Counted from the stretch's first letter, positions 8,384 through 17,218 are shown. The stretch is DNA of 64,000 bases from Bradyrhizobium liaoningense (GCF_018130955.1 NZ_JAFCJM010000039.1:1-64000); one strand, 5' to 3'. Notes: generated by a model not told the origin, from the sequence alone. Translations and numbers: made by a program.

Positions 8384-8577
8384 TTATTGTTGGCGCGGCG
8401 GCAGCAGGCCGCGCAACTCAAAGTGCTGCCAGAATCCGTCGAACCCGTAAATCCAGAGAAGCCGGGGCAATAAAGGCGTAGCTATGGCGAGCGCCTGCCC
8501 GTCCGGGTCCGCCCTCCGTGCCGACCCGGGAAACGCTCGATTCCAACCCCAATGTGGGGTTAGCAGAGCCGCCCGGC
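8384..8577. other. Intergenic region with nested inverted repeats (candidate structured RNA)
   Basis: The 326 bp between the divergent NYN and rpoZ genes contain no convincing ORF but several inverted repeats. GGCAGCA pairs with TGCTGCC around 8399-8435. GCCGGG (8461-8466) pairs with CCCGGC (8572-8577). Inside that pair lie GAGCG (8489-8493) with CGCTC (8534-8538), CCGGGTC (8503-8509) with GACCCGG (8523-8529), and a hairpin 8545-8550 / 8556-8561. Nested stems plus a side hairpin recall a 6S-like rod, but I cannot assign a family or a strand. There is no T-run terminator. Confidence 0.3.
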
Positions 8578-8677
8578 GAGGCCAAATCACAAAATAGCCT
8601 TGCGCAATCGTCCCGGCCCCTATAACTAGCCCGCATCATCCACATATTTGGTCCCACCCAGAGCGGAGCGATAGTCC

Positions 8678-9070
8678 ATGGCTCGCGTCACCGTAGAAGA
8701 TTGTATCGACAAGGTCGACAACCGGTTTGACTTGGTCCTGCTGGCTGCCCACCGTGCCCGCATGATTTCGTCAGGATCACAACTAACGGTTGACCGCGAT
8801 AACGACAAGAACCCTGTTGTCTCCTTGCGCGAAATTGCGGATCAGACCATCTCGCCGGAGGACCTCCGCGAGGAGCTGGTTCACTCCCTGCAGAAGTTCG
8901 TCGAGGTGGACGAGCCAGAGCCCGATACCGTGCCGCTGATCGGTTCGGCTGGTGCGAGCGTCGACGCCGACGACACCGAGGTTGCGGTGGAGCGCATGAC
9001 CGAAGAGGAACTTCTGAAGGGTCTCGAAGGCCTGGCGCCGCCCGAGGAGCAGCCCGAGGAGGACGAGTAA
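8678..9070 (+). CDS. rpoZ: RNA polymerase omega subunit
   Basis: 130 aa. The conserved omega N-terminus is clear: MARVTVEDCIDKVDNRFDLV, LAAHRARMISSG, and DNDKNPVVSLREIAD. The acidic C-terminal tail (EELLKGLEGLAPPEEQPEEDE) is usual in Rhizobiales. Omega helps fold and assemble the beta' subunit and forms part of a ppGpp site in proteobacterial polymerase, which suits its position just before the ppGpp enzyme gene rsh. A terminator separates the two, so they are not obviously one transcript. Confidence 0.96.
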   Translation: MARVTVEDCIDKVDNRFDLVLLAAHRARMISSGSQLTVDRDNDKNPVVSLREIADQTISPEDLREELVHSLQKFVEVDEPEPDTVPLIGSAGASVDADDTEVAVERMTEEELLKGLEGLAPPEEQPEEDE

Positions 9071-9106
9071 TCGTCCCGACCGGCGATCTCAGATCTCCCA
9101 TTTCGA

Positions 9107-9140
9107 AAAGGCCCGGACCCACGTTCGGGCCTTTGCTTTT
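9107..9140 (+). terminator. Rho-independent terminator of rpoZ
   Basis: A 9-bp stem AAAGGCCCG (9107-9115) / CGGGCCTTT (9126-9134) is followed by a T-rich stretch, 37 bases after the rpoZ stop. Confidence 0.85.
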
Positions 9141-9275
9141 GTTGACCTTTTTGTGGTTACGATAGAGTCGTGGGATGACGCGACAAGCTGTCTTCGATTT
9201 GATCGGAAGGTGGCCGGGTTGGCGTTAGAGTGGATGCGGCGGGCTGGCTTTCGGCTCGGTTGAAGGCAGGAATGC

Positions 9276-11567
9276 ATGGTGGATCGACGCCGGATACTAT
9301 CGCAGATGCAGGCCGCGACCGAATCGGTCGCCGTGGCCCCTACTGCGCCGGCTGCGGCGCGGCCACCGAAGCCGCGCACCCGCATGATGCGTCAATATGA
9401 CCTCGTCGAGCGCGTCAGGTCGTATAACCCCGCGACCAACGAAGATCTGCTGAATCGCGCCTATGTCTACGCCATGAAGGCGCATGGCTCGCAGACCCGC
9501 GCTTCCGGCGACCCGTATTTCTCGCACCCGCTCGAAGTGGCGGCGATTCTCACCGATTTGAAGCTGGACGACGCGACCATCGTCGCGGCGCTGCTCCACG
9601 ACACGATCGAGGACACGGAAGCGACTCGCGCCGAGATCGACCAGATCTTTGGCCCCGAGATCGGCGCGCTGGTCGAGGGCCTGACCAAGCTGAAACGGCT
9701 CGAGCTGGTGTCGCGGGAGGCCAAGCAGGCCGAGAACCTGCGCAAGCTCTTGCTGGCGATCGCCGACGACGTCCGCGTGCTTCTGGTCAAGCTCGCCGAC
9801 CGCCTGCACAACATGCGCACGCTGGAATTCGTGCCGACGGAATCGCGCCGCCGCATCGCTGAGGAGACCCTCGACATCTACGCGCCGCTGGCGGGGCGCA
9901 TGGGCATGCAGGAGATGCGCGAGGAGCTCGAGGATCTCTCCTTCCGCACCCTCGATCCTGAGGCCTATGCGGTGGTGATGCAGCGCCTCGATGCGCTGGC
10001 CGAGCGCAACCGCAATTTGATCGGCGAGATCGAGGACCAGCTCTCCAACAATTTGCGCCACAAGGGGCTTGGAGCGCGGGTATACGGCCGGCGCAAGAAA
10101 CCGTTCTCGATCTGGACCAAGATGGAGCGCAAGTCGGTCGGCTTCGAGCAGCTGTCCGACATCTTCGGGTTCCGCGTTGTCGTGAATGACGTCGAGGCCT
10201 GCTACCGTGCGATGGGCATCGTCCACACCACCTGGCCGGTCGTGCCCGGGCGCTTCAAGGACTACATCTCGACGCCGAAGCAGAACGACTATCGCTCGAT
10301 CCACACCACGGTGATCGGCCCCGGCAACCAGCGCGTCGAGCTGCAGATCCGCACCGAGGCGATGGACCAGATCGCCGAACGCGGCATCGCCGCGCACGTC
10401 TTCTACAAGGAAGGCGTGGGCTCGCCGACTGAATTCCTCAAGCGCGAATCCAACGCGTTTGCCTGGCTGCGCCACACGATCGGGATCCTCTCGGAGAGCG
10501 CAAACCCCGAGGAATTCCTCGAGCACACCAAACTCGAGCTGTTCCACGACCAGGTGTTCTGCTTCACCCCGAAGGGCAAGCTGATCGCGCTGCCGCGCCA
10601 TGCCAATGTGATCGACTTCGCCTATGCCGTGCACACCGACGTCGGCAACAGCGCGGTCGGCTGCAAGATCAACGGCAAGTTCGCGCCGCTGTCGTCGGAG
10701 CTCCAGAACGGCGACGAGGTCGAGGTCTTGACCTCCGAGGCGCAGTCGGCGCCGCCATCGGCCTGGGAATCGCTCGCGGTCACCGGCAAGGCGCGCGCCG
10801 CGATCCGCCGTGCCACGCGCACCGCCGTGCGCGACCAATATGCAGGCCTCGGACGGCGCATTGTCGAGCGCCTGTTCGAGCGTGCCAAGATCGATTACGC
10901 CGACGACAAGCTGAAGGGCGCGCTGCCGAGGCTCGCGCGCACCTCGATCGAGGACGTCATGGCGGCGGTCGGGCGCGGTGAGATCAAGGCCTCCGATGTC
11001 GCACGCGCCATGTATCCCGACTACAGGGAGGAGCGTGTCGCGCGCTACGGCGTGAAGAAGGGCCTGGCGGCAAAGATCAAGGAGAAGGTGATCCCGGAGC
11101 CCCCGAAGGGCCCGCCGGCAATCCCGATCCGCGGCATCAATTCCGACCTGCCGGTGAAGTTCGCGCCGAACGGCGGCGCCGTGCCCGGTGATCGCATCGT
11201 CGGCATCGTCACGCCGGGCGAGGGGATCACCATCTATCCGATCCAGTCGCCGGCCCTGAAGGATTTTGAGGAGGAGCCGGAGCGCTGGCTCGACGTGCGC
11301 TGGGACATCGAGGACACCGCCCCGCAGCGCTTCCCTGCGCGCATCAGGGTCGAAAACGTCAACGAGCCCGGCGCGCTGGCGCAGATCGCGACCGTCATCG
11401 CCGAGCACGACGGCAACATCGACAATATCAGCATGCAGCGCCGCTCGCCCGACTTCACCGAGACCACGATCGATCTCGAGGTCTACGACCTGAAGCACCT
11501 GAGCGCGATCATAGCCCAGTTGCGTGCGAAGGCGGTCGTCGCCCGCGTCGAACGTGTTAATGGATAG
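9276..11567 (+). CDS. rsh: Bifunctional (p)ppGpp synthetase/hydrolase, RelA/SpoT family
   Basis: 763 aa, the single long RSH of alphaproteobacteria. The HD hydrolase domain (about residues 70-200) has FSHPLEVA, LLHDTIEDT and KLADRLHNMRTL. The synthetase domain (about 270-380) has GFRVVVND, RFKDYISTPKQNDYRSIHT and ELQIRTEAMDQIAE. The RFKD motif is the bifunctional type. A TGS domain (VFCFTPKGKLIALPRHANVI) follows, and an ACT domain closes the protein (ENVNEPGALAQIATVIAEHD). It makes ppGpp from ATP and GTP/GDP on starvation and degrades it otherwise. The ATG at 9276 has a purine-rich leader; ATG 9384 (MMRQYDL) is a possible alternative. Confidence 0.96.
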   Translation: MVDRRRILSQMQAATESVAVAPTAPAAARPPKPRTRMMRQYDLVERVRSYNPATNEDLLNRAYVYAMKAHGSQTRASGDPYFSHPLEVAAILTDLKLDDATIVAALLHDTIEDTEATRAEIDQIFGPEIGALVEGLTKLKRLELVSREAKQAENLRKLLLAIADDVRVLLVKLADRLHNMRTLEFVPTESRRRIAEETLDIYAPLAGRMGMQEMREELEDLSFRTLDPEAYAVVMQRLDALAERNRNLIGEIEDQLSNNLRHKGLGARVYGRRKKPFSIWTKMERKSVGFEQLSDIFGFRVVVNDVEACYRAMGIVHTTWPVVPGRFKDYISTPKQNDYRSIHTTVIGPGNQRVELQIRTEAMDQIAERGIAAHVFYKEGVGSPTEFLKRESNAFAWLRHTIGILSESANPEEFLEHTKLELFHDQVFCFTPKGKLIALPRHANVIDFAYAVHTDVGNSAVGCKINGKFAPLSSELQNGDEVEVLTSEAQSAPPSAWESLAVTGKARAAIRRATRTAVRDQYAGLGRRIVERLFERAKIDYADDKLKGALPRLARTSIEDVMAAVGRGEIKASDVARAMYPDYREERVARYGVKKGLAAKIKEKVIPEPPKGPPAIPIRGINSDLPVKFAPNGGAVPGDRIVGIVTPGEGITIYPIQSPALKDFEEEPERWLDVRWDIEDTAPQRFPARIRVENVNEPGALAQIATVIAEHDGNIDNISMQRRSPDFTETTIDLEVYDLKHLSAIIAQLRAKAVVARVERVNG

Positions 11568-11612
11568 GCGCGCTCGCACCTCGCCTGTCCCCGGAATTCG
11601 TGAGTCCCGATC

Positions 11613-12365
11613 ATGCCCGCAACTCCGCTCCGCCTCGGCGTCAATGTCGATCATGTCGCGACCCTTCGTAACGCGCGGGGCGGGCGCAATCCCGATCCTG
11701 TACGCGCGGCGCTGATCGCGATCGAGGCGGGCGCCGACGGCATCACCGCGCATCTGCGCGAAGACCGCCGGCACATCCGCGACGAGGACATGGCGCGGCT
11801 GAAGGCCGAGATTTCCAAGCCGCTGAATTTCGAGATGGCGGCGACCGATGACATGATGCGGATCTCGCTTGCCACCAGGCCGCATGCGGTGTGCCTGGTG
11901 CCCGAGCGCCGGCAGGAGGTCACGACCGAAGGCGGGCTCGACGTCGTCGGCCAGCACAACGCGCTCGCCCCCTTCATCGCGCGGCTGAACGATGCCGGCA
12001 TCCGGGTGTCGCTGTTCATCGCCGCCGACCCTGCGCAGATCGAGATGGCGGCGCGGCTGCGCGCGCCGGTGATCGAGATCCACACCGGCGCCTGGTGCGA
12101 CGCCGTCGTCGACGGGCACACTGAGAAGGCCGAGGCCGAATGGCAGCGCATCGTGGCGGGTGCAAAGCTCGCACGCGCAGCGGGGCTGGAGGTTCATGCC
12201 GGTCACGGGCTCGACTATGCGACGGCAGAGAAAATCTCGGCCTTACCGGAGATCATGGAGTTGAACATCGGCTACTACATGATCGGCGAGGCGCTGTTCG
12301 TCGGGCTCGCCGAGACCGTCCGCAGCATGCGCGCTGCCATGGATCGCGGCCGGAGCCGGGCATGA
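11613..12365 (+). CDS. pdxJ: Pyridoxine 5'-phosphate synthase
   Basis: 250 aa TIM-barrel enzyme that joins 1-deoxyxylulose 5-phosphate to 3-amino-2-oxopropyl phosphate, the last ring-forming step of DXP-dependent vitamin B6 synthesis. Diagnostic segments: LGVNVDHVATLRNARGG at the N-terminus, ADGITAHLREDRRHI, VCLVPERRQEVTTEGGL, LEVHAGHGLDYATA, and IGYYMIGEALFVGL. Length is typical. It overlaps acpS by 4 bases (ATGA), so the two are translationally coupled, as in many proteobacteria. Confidence 0.97.
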   Translation: MPATPLRLGVNVDHVATLRNARGGRNPDPVRAALIAIEAGADGITAHLREDRRHIRDEDMARLKAEISKPLNFEMAATDDMMRISLATRPHAVCLVPERRQEVTTEGGLDVVGQHNALAPFIARLNDAGIRVSLFIAADPAQIEMAARLRAPVIEIHTGAWCDAVVDGHTEKAEAEWQRIVAGAKLARAAGLEVHAGHGLDYATAEKISALPEIMELNIGYYMIGEALFVGLAETVRSMRAAMDRGRSRA

Positions 12366-12781
12366 TCATCGGCATCGGCTCCGACCTGATCGACATCACG
12401 CGCGTCGCCAAGGTGATCGAGCGCCATGGCGAACGCTTCCTCGACCGCATCTTCACCCCGGCCGAGCGGGCCAAGGCCGAGCGGCGCGCCAAGAACGAGA
12501 AGATGGTGGTGGCGACCTACGCCAAGCGCTTCGCCGCCAAGGAGGCCTGCTCCAAGGCGCTCGGCACCGGCATCCGGCGCGGGGTCTGGTGGCGGGATAT
12601 GGGCGTGGTCAACCTGCCGGGCGGCCGGCCGACCATGCAATTGACCGGCGGGGCGCTGGCCCGGCTACAGGCGCTGACCCCAGACGGTTTTGAAGCGCGG
12701 ATCGACCTGTCCATCACCGATGATTGGCCGCTGGCGCAGGCCTTTGTCATCATTTCTGCCGTCCCGCTGGCAAAGGCTTGA
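12362..12781 (+). CDS. acpS: Holo-[acyl-carrier-protein] synthase
   Basis: 139 aa. It transfers 4'-phosphopantetheine from CoA to a serine of acyl carrier protein. The hallmark GIGSDLIDITRVAKVIERHG and KRFAAKEACSKALGTGI (metal-binding Asp and Glu) are present, with SITDDWPLAQAFVI near the C-terminus. The start is the ATG in the ATGA overlap with pdxJ; longer upstream frames are inside pdxJ. The next gene, lepB, starts 249 bases later after an AT-richer spacer that may carry its promoter. Confidence 0.96.
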   Translation: MIIGIGSDLIDITRVAKVIERHGERFLDRIFTPAERAKAERRAKNEKMVVATYAKRFAAKEACSKALGTGIRRGVWWRDMGVVNLPGGRPTMQLTGGALARLQALTPDGFEARIDLSITDDWPLAQAFVIISAVPLAKA

Positions 12782-13030
12782 GCGAAACCAGGCGCAATTA
12801 AAATATCTGTTATACATCAATTGCTTATACAATTTTGATGAAGCGCTTGATTGCGTGCCCGCCGACAACCGTCTAAAAGTCCGCGGCGTCGGGTCTTTAT
12901 GGGCGAATTCGGCTTTACGCCGGAATTGGCCCTCACTATCAGAATCAGGACAATCTCTTGCGCCGCGAAGCGACGGGGCTGAGCGCGGGCAGAGGGCATT
13001 CTGCTATCGCCGGCCGGAACTGGGAAAGCA

Positions 13031-13789
13031 ATGAGCGTGACTTCGGGAACCAAATCTGAGAGCGGCATCGGCGAAACCATCCGGGTCGTGATCCATGCTC
13101 TCCTGATCGCGCTGGTGATCCGCACGTTCCTGTTCCAGCCGTTCAACATCCCCTCCGGCTCGATGAAGGCGACGCTGCTCGTCGGCGACTATCTGTTCGT
13201 CTCGAAATATTCCTACGGCTACAGCCACTACTCGATCCCGTTCTCGCCGCCGCTGTTCTCCGGTCGCATCTGGGGCTCGGATCCGAACCGCGGCGACATC
13301 GTGGTCTTCCGTCTGCCCAAGGACGACACCACCGACTACATCAAGCGCGTGATCGGACTGCCCGGCGACCGCATCCAGATGCGAGAAGGGCTGCTCTACA
13401 TCAATGACGTCGCGGTGCAGCGCGAGCGCCTGAGCGACTTCATCGGTGAAGACCCCTGCGGCTCGGATGCGATGGCGCGGGTGAAGCGCTGGAAGGAGAC
13501 GCTGCCGAACGGCGTGTCCTATGAAACGCTCGATTGCGTGGACAACGGCTTCTACGACAATACCAACGTCTACACTGTGCCGGCCGGTCACTTCTTCATG
13601 ATGGGCGACAACCGCGACAATTCCACCGACAGCCGCGTGCAATCGGCGGTCGGCTATGTGCCGTCGGAAAACCTCATCGGCCGCGCCCAGATGATCTTTT
13701 TCTCCATCGCTGAGGGTGAACACGCCTGGATGTTCTGGCGCTGGCCGGTGGCGGTGCGCTGGGCCCGGCTGTTCAAAATCGTCCGATGA
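13031..13789 (+). CDS. lepB: Signal peptidase I
   Basis: 252 aa inner-membrane serine protease that removes signal peptides from exported proteins. One N-terminal TM helix (IRVVIHALLIALVIRTFLF) precedes the catalytic Ser44 in PSGSMKATLL. The general-base Lys105 is in DYIKRVIGLPGDR, and the C-terminal box GDNRDNSTDSR is present. The periplasmic insert contains two Cys (EDPCGSD, LDCVDNG) that may form a disulfide. It overlaps rnc by 4 bases (ATGA), giving the conserved lepB-rnc-era operon. Confidence 0.97.
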   Translation: MSVTSGTKSESGIGETIRVVIHALLIALVIRTFLFQPFNIPSGSMKATLLVGDYLFVSKYSYGYSHYSIPFSPPLFSGRIWGSDPNRGDIVVFRLPKDDTTDYIKRVIGLPGDRIQMREGLLYINDVAVQRERLSDFIGEDPCGSDAMARVKRWKETLPNGVSYETLDCVDNGFYDNTNVYTVPAGHFFMMGDNRDNSTDSRVQSAVGYVPSENLIGRAQMIFFSIAEGEHAWMFWRWPVAVRWARLFKIVR

Positions 13790-14619
13790 AAGATGAAGCC
13801 AAGGACATTGTGACCCAGACGATCGCTGCCGAAGCGGGCCATGAAGTCGAGGCCGCTGCCAAGGCTCCTGCGAACAAGGCTCCTGCGAAGAAGAAGCGGC
13901 CCAAGGGCGCGGCTAAGGCCAAGGGCGCGACTGCGGCGGTCGAGGCGCGCATCGGGCACGCCTTCGCCGATCCGAATCTGCTGACCCAGGCGATCACGCA
14001 TGTCTCGGCGCTGAAGTCCGGGCGCAAGCGCGGCGACAGCTATCAGCGGCTGGAATTCCTCGGTGATCACGTGCTCGGGCTCGTGGTATCAGACATGCTC
14101 TACGTCGCCTTCCCGAACGCGGACGAGGGCGAATTGTCGAAGCGGCTTGCCGAGCTCGTGCGCAAGGAAAGCTGCGCGGACGTTGCGAAATCGCTCGGCC
14201 TGCTCGACGACATCAAGCTCGGCTCGGTCGGTGCGAGCGCCGACGCGCGCCTGCGCAAATCGGTGCTCGGCGACATCTGCGAAGCCGTGATCGGCGCCAT
14301 CTATCTCGACGGCGGTCACGCGGCCGCGGCCGAGTTCGTCAAGCGCAACTGGACGGAGCGCATGCACAAGCCACGGCGGCCGCTGCGCGATCCCAAGACC
14401 GTGCTGCAGGAATGGGCGCAGGGGAAGGGCCTGCCGACGCCGGTCTATCGCGAGGTGGAGCGCACCGGTCCGCATCACGACCCGCAATTCCGTGTTGCCG
14501 TCGACCTGCCGGGGCTTGCCTCGGCGGAAGGCGTCGGCGGCAGCAAGCGTGCGGCGGAGAAGGTCGCGGCGTCAGTCATGATCGAACGCGAAGGCGTTGG
14601 CGGCGGCAATGACGGCTGA
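13786..14619 (+). CDS. rnc: Ribonuclease III
   Basis: 277 aa endonuclease for double-stranded RNA (rRNA and mRNA processing). The RNase III signature YQRLEFLGDHVLGLVVSDML and the second metal-binding block DICEAVIGAIYLDGG are intact. The dsRNA-binding domain is at the C-terminus (DPKTVLQEWAQGKGLPTPVY to KRAAEKVAASVMI). An N-terminal extension of about 45 residues, rich in Ala and Lys (KAPANKAPAKKKRPKG), is not part of the core fold and makes the protein longer than the E. coli enzyme (226 aa). Overlaps lepB by 4 bases and era by 11. Confidence 0.95.
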   Translation: MKDEAKDIVTQTIAAEAGHEVEAAAKAPANKAPAKKKRPKGAAKAKGATAAVEARIGHAFADPNLLTQAITHVSALKSGRKRGDSYQRLEFLGDHVLGLVVSDMLYVAFPNADEGELSKRLAELVRKESCADVAKSLGLLDDIKLGSVGASADARLRKSVLGDICEAVIGAIYLDGGHAAAAEFVKRNWTERMHKPRRPLRDPKTVLQEWAQGKGLPTPVYREVERTGPHHDPQFRVAVDLPGLASAEGVGGSKRAAEKVAASVMIEREGVGGGNDG

Positions 14620-15535
14620 GACCAGTGGCGGCACGCCCGCCGCGACGCGCTGCGGCTTCGTGGCGCTGATCGGCGCTCCCAATGTCGGCAAGTCCACGCT
14701 GGTCAATGCACTGGTCGGGGCGAAGGTCACGATCGTCTCGCGCAAGGTGCAGACGACGCGCGCGCTGATCCGCGGCATCGTCATCGAGAGCAACGCACAA
14801 ATCATCCTGGTCGATACGCCCGGCATCTTCTCGCCCAAGCGCCGGCTCGACCGCGCCATGGTGTCGACGGCCTGGAGCGGGGCGCATGACGCCGATCTCG
14901 TCTGCGTGCTGATCGACGCCAAGGCCGGCCTCGACGAGGAGGCGGATGCGATTCTCAACAAGGTCGCGGGCGTCGGCCACGAGAAGATCCTCGTGCTCAA
15001 CAAGGTCGATCTGGTCCAGCGCGAGAAGCTGCTGGCGCTGGCGCAGGCCGCGAACGAGCGTATTCGTTTCGCAAAAACCTTCATGATCTCGGCGCTGTCG
15101 GGCGACGGCGTCGACGATATCAGGCAGGCTCTGGCGGAGATGGTGCCGGCAGGTCCCTTCCTCTATCCCGAGGACCAGATGTCGGACGCGCCGATGCGGC
15201 AGCTTGCGGCCGAGATCACCCGCGAAAAGATCTATCAGAAGCTGCACCAGGAATTGCCCTACCAGTCCACGGTCGAGACCGAGAAATGGGAGGAGCGCAA
15301 GGACAAGTCCGTCCGTATCGAGCAGACGATCTATGTCGAGCGCGAGAGCCAGCGCAAGATCGTGCTCGGCAAGAGCGGCGCCACCATAAAATCGATCGGC
15401 GCGGACTCGCGCAGGGAGCTCGCTGAGATCCTGGGCGTGCCGGTGCATCTGTTCCTGTTCGTCAAGGTGCGCGAGAACTGGGGCGACGATCCCGACCGTT
15501 ACCGCGAGATGGGTCTGGAATTTCCGAAAGAATGA
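14609..15535 (+). CDS. era: GTPase Era
   Basis: 308 aa GTPase that binds the 3' end of 16S rRNA and promotes 30S maturation. G motifs: GAPNVGKST (G1), TTRALIRG (G2), DTPG (G3), NKVD (G4). The C-terminal KH domain has RKIVLGKSGATIKSIG. The ATG at 14609 is preferred; the TTG at 14597 only adds four residues. The start lies inside the end of rnc (11-base overlap), which fits translational coupling in the lepB-rnc-era operon. Confidence 0.96.
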   Translation: MTAETSGGTPAATRCGFVALIGAPNVGKSTLVNALVGAKVTIVSRKVQTTRALIRGIVIESNAQIILVDTPGIFSPKRRLDRAMVSTAWSGAHDADLVCVLIDAKAGLDEEADAILNKVAGVGHEKILVLNKVDLVQREKLLALAQAANERIRFAKTFMISALSGDGVDDIRQALAEMVPAGPFLYPEDQMSDAPMRQLAAEITREKIYQKLHQELPYQSTVETEKWEERKDKSVRIEQTIYVERESQRKIVLGKSGATIKSIGADSRRELAEILGVPVHLFLFVKVRENWGDDPDRYREMGLEFPKE

Positions 15536-15559
15536 ACAAGCAATAATGATCGGTCTCCG

Positions 15560-15940
15560 ATGAGCGTGCCTCGTAACGTCCTGCGATTCGAAGTGCTGCT
15601 CTACGCATCGCTGATGCTGGACGCGCTCTCCGTCGCGTTCGAGGACCGCACGCCGACGCGCGAGCGCACCGAGCAGATGATCATGACGGGAACGCTGCTC
15701 AGCGCCGTGATGATCGTGCTGTTCGTCTATGTGGTCTGGCTCGCAGCGCAGCGGCGCAAGAACTGGGCGCGCTGGGTGCTGGCGGCCGCGCTGGCGCTCT
15801 CCGTGCCGTCGCTGGCCGTGCGGATCAATGAGGTTGGCCTCGCGCTCGACAGCGCGATCGAGATCGTGTCCTGCGTGGTGACCGCGTTCGGGCTTTATGC
15901 GTCCTTCACCGGCGATGCGAAGGGCTGGTTCAACGCCTGA
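15560..15940 (+). CDS. Small four-helix inner-membrane protein, unknown function
   Basis: 126 aa. About four hydrophobic helices are visible: VLLYASLMLDALSVAF, IMTGTLLSAVMIVLFVYVVWLA, WVLAAALALSVPSLAVRI, and AIEIVSCVVTAFGLYASF, joined by short basic loops (AQRRKNWARW). No catalytic motif is recognised. It lies 24 bases after era and before recO, separated from recO by repeat R2, so it may be a co-transcribed passenger. The spacing and clean coding frame support a real gene. Confidence 0.7.
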   Translation: MSVPRNVLRFEVLLYASLMLDALSVAFEDRTPTRERTEQMIMTGTLLSAVMIVLFVYVVWLAAQRRKNWARWVLAAALALSVPSLAVRINEVGLALDSAIEIVSCVVTAFGLYASFTGDAKGWFNA

Positions 15941-15956
15941 ATGCGAGCGCGGTGCC

Positions 15957-16056
15957 GTAGGGGGGCAAAGGCGCGGCTTGACGCGCCGTGCCCACCGCAA
16001 CGGTCTGCGCACTGAGCGATCAAATCGGTGGGCACGCCTCGCTTTGCCCACCCTAC
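15957..16056. repeat. Dispersed palindromic repeat R2, copy a
   Basis: About 100 bp with GTAGGG...GGCAAAGGCGCG...CGCCGTGCCCACC on the left and GGTGGGCACGC...CGCTTTGCCCACCCTAC on the right, forming an imperfect inverted repeat. A close copy lies at 35490-35586. It occupies the spacer between the small membrane protein and recO. Confidence 0.85.
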
Positions 16057-16087
16057 GACGCTGCGAAATGCGGTAGGCTCCCGGACC

Positions 16088-16840
16088 ATGGAATGGACCG
16101 ACGAAGGCATCGTGCTGGGGGTGCGGCGGCATGGCGAGAGCAGCGCCATCGTCGAGCTCTTGACGCGCGAGCATGGCCGGCATCTCGGGCTGGTGCGGGG
16201 CGGCGCCGGATCGCGGATGCGGCCATTGCTGCAGCCCGGCAACAGCGTGAGCGCGGTCTGGCGGGCGCGGCTCGACGAGCATCTCGGCACCTACGCGATC
16301 GAGGGCCTGCGGCTGCGCGCAGCCACGCTGCTCGCGTCTTCACACGGGGTCTATGGCGTGACGCACCTTGCCTCCGTCGCGCGATTGTTGCCGGAGCGCG
16401 ATCCGCACGGGGACATCTTTGCGCTGCTGGAACATGCGCTCGACGATTTCGACGACATCGGCAGCGCGGCCGTCCACCTGATCCATTTCGAGCTGGCGAT
16501 GCTGGGCGAACTCGGCTTCGGGCTGGCGCTGGAGAACTGCGCGGTAACCGGGGAGACCACGGACCTGATCTACGTCTCGCCGAAATCCGGCGGCGCGGTG
16601 TCCCGCACCGCGGGCGAGCCGTGGCGCGACCGCCTGTTGCGCCTGCCGCCGTTCCTGCGCCATGGCGAATCGCACGACGACCTCACCGAGCAGGACCTCC
16701 AGGACGGGTTCCGGCTAACGGGACTGTTTCTATTGCGCCATGTGCTGGAGCCGCGCGGCCTGGGCCATTCTGACGCGCGCGCGGGCTTCATCAACGCCCT
16801 GGCACGGCAACAGGCGAGGGTGTCGCTCCCGGCGCCATGA
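16088..16840 (+). CDS. recO: DNA repair protein RecO
   Basis: 250 aa. RecO anneals single-stranded DNA and works with RecR to load RecA (RecF pathway). The N-terminal OB fold begins MEWTDEGIVLGVRRHGESSAIVEL, followed by EHGRHLGLVRGG and LQPGNSV. The diagnostic middle segment is ENCAVTGETTDLIYVSPKSG. The four-Cys zinc site of some RecO proteins is absent, as in many alphaproteobacteria. The ATG at 16088 is chosen because the 20 extra codons upstream are translated repeat R2. Confidence 0.93.
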   Translation: MEWTDEGIVLGVRRHGESSAIVELLTREHGRHLGLVRGGAGSRMRPLLQPGNSVSAVWRARLDEHLGTYAIEGLRLRAATLLASSHGVYGVTHLASVARLLPERDPHGDIFALLEHALDDFDDIGSAAVHLIHFELAMLGELGFGLALENCAVTGETTDLIYVSPKSGGAVSRTAGEPWRDRLLRLPPFLRHGESHDDLTEQDLQDGFRLTGLFLLRHVLEPRGLGHSDARAGFINALARQQARVSLPAP

Positions 16841-16939
16841 AGGAACCGGGTTTCTGCCTTGCCGCATGACATGGCCTTTCCCGGAACCAATTGTACCTGT
16901 CCGAGTTGGCCGGAAGGTTCCACAACGGGGACAGCCTAA

Positions 16940-17218
16940 ATGTTGATCAGGGGATTTGCGCTGTCGGCGGCGCTGCTCGCATTTGCGCCGGACGCGATGG
17001 CTGGCGAGCCGCAACCAGGCGTGTTTCGTCGCGCGTCTTGCACCGTCGTCCGGTACTATGTCGCGAAATATTCGGCTGCAGCGGCAGAGACATGGGCGCG
17101 GTCCCACGGGGCTACCGAGGCCGAGATCGACGCTGCGCGCCGCTGCGTGGCCAATGCGCCGGCTCCGGCGCAGCCCAAGACTCCGCAGCCCGTGATCGCC
17201 GGCTGGGCCGGTCAGTAA
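16940..17218 (+). CDS. Small secreted protein, unknown function
   Basis: 92 aa. The signal peptide MLIRGFALSAALLAFAPDAMAG is clear, with cleavage after AMA. The mature part is about 70 residues with two Cys (RASCTVVRYYVAKY and AARRCVANAP) spaced 34 apart, likely a disulfide-bonded helical hairpin, and a Pro/Ala-rich tail. A GGGGACAG stretch precedes the ATG. It stands alone between recO and parC. I do not recognise a family. Confidence 0.65.
   Translation: MLIRGFALSAALLAFAPDAMAGEPQPGVFRRASCTVVRYYVAKYSAAAAETWARSHGATEAEIDAARRCVANAPAPAQPKTPQPVIAGWAGQ

Noticed and set aside
8352..8677. tmRNA, RNase P RNA or SRP RNA in the rpoZ upstream region
   Set aside because: I looked for the conserved tmRNA tag-coding segment, the RNase P core and the SRP loop on both strands and saw none.
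9297..12206. Long minus-strand ORF of 969 codons opposite rsh and pdxJ
   Set aside because: It is antisense to two certain genes and rich in Arg, Asp, Val and His as expected of a shadow frame in GC-rich DNA. No domain is visible.
15957..16087. Extended recO start at 16028
   Set aside because: The extra 20 codons are translated repeat R2; MEWTDEGIVL is the normal RecO start.
14576..16282. Minus-strand ORF opposite era and recO
   Set aside because: Antisense shadow of era, the small membrane protein and recO.
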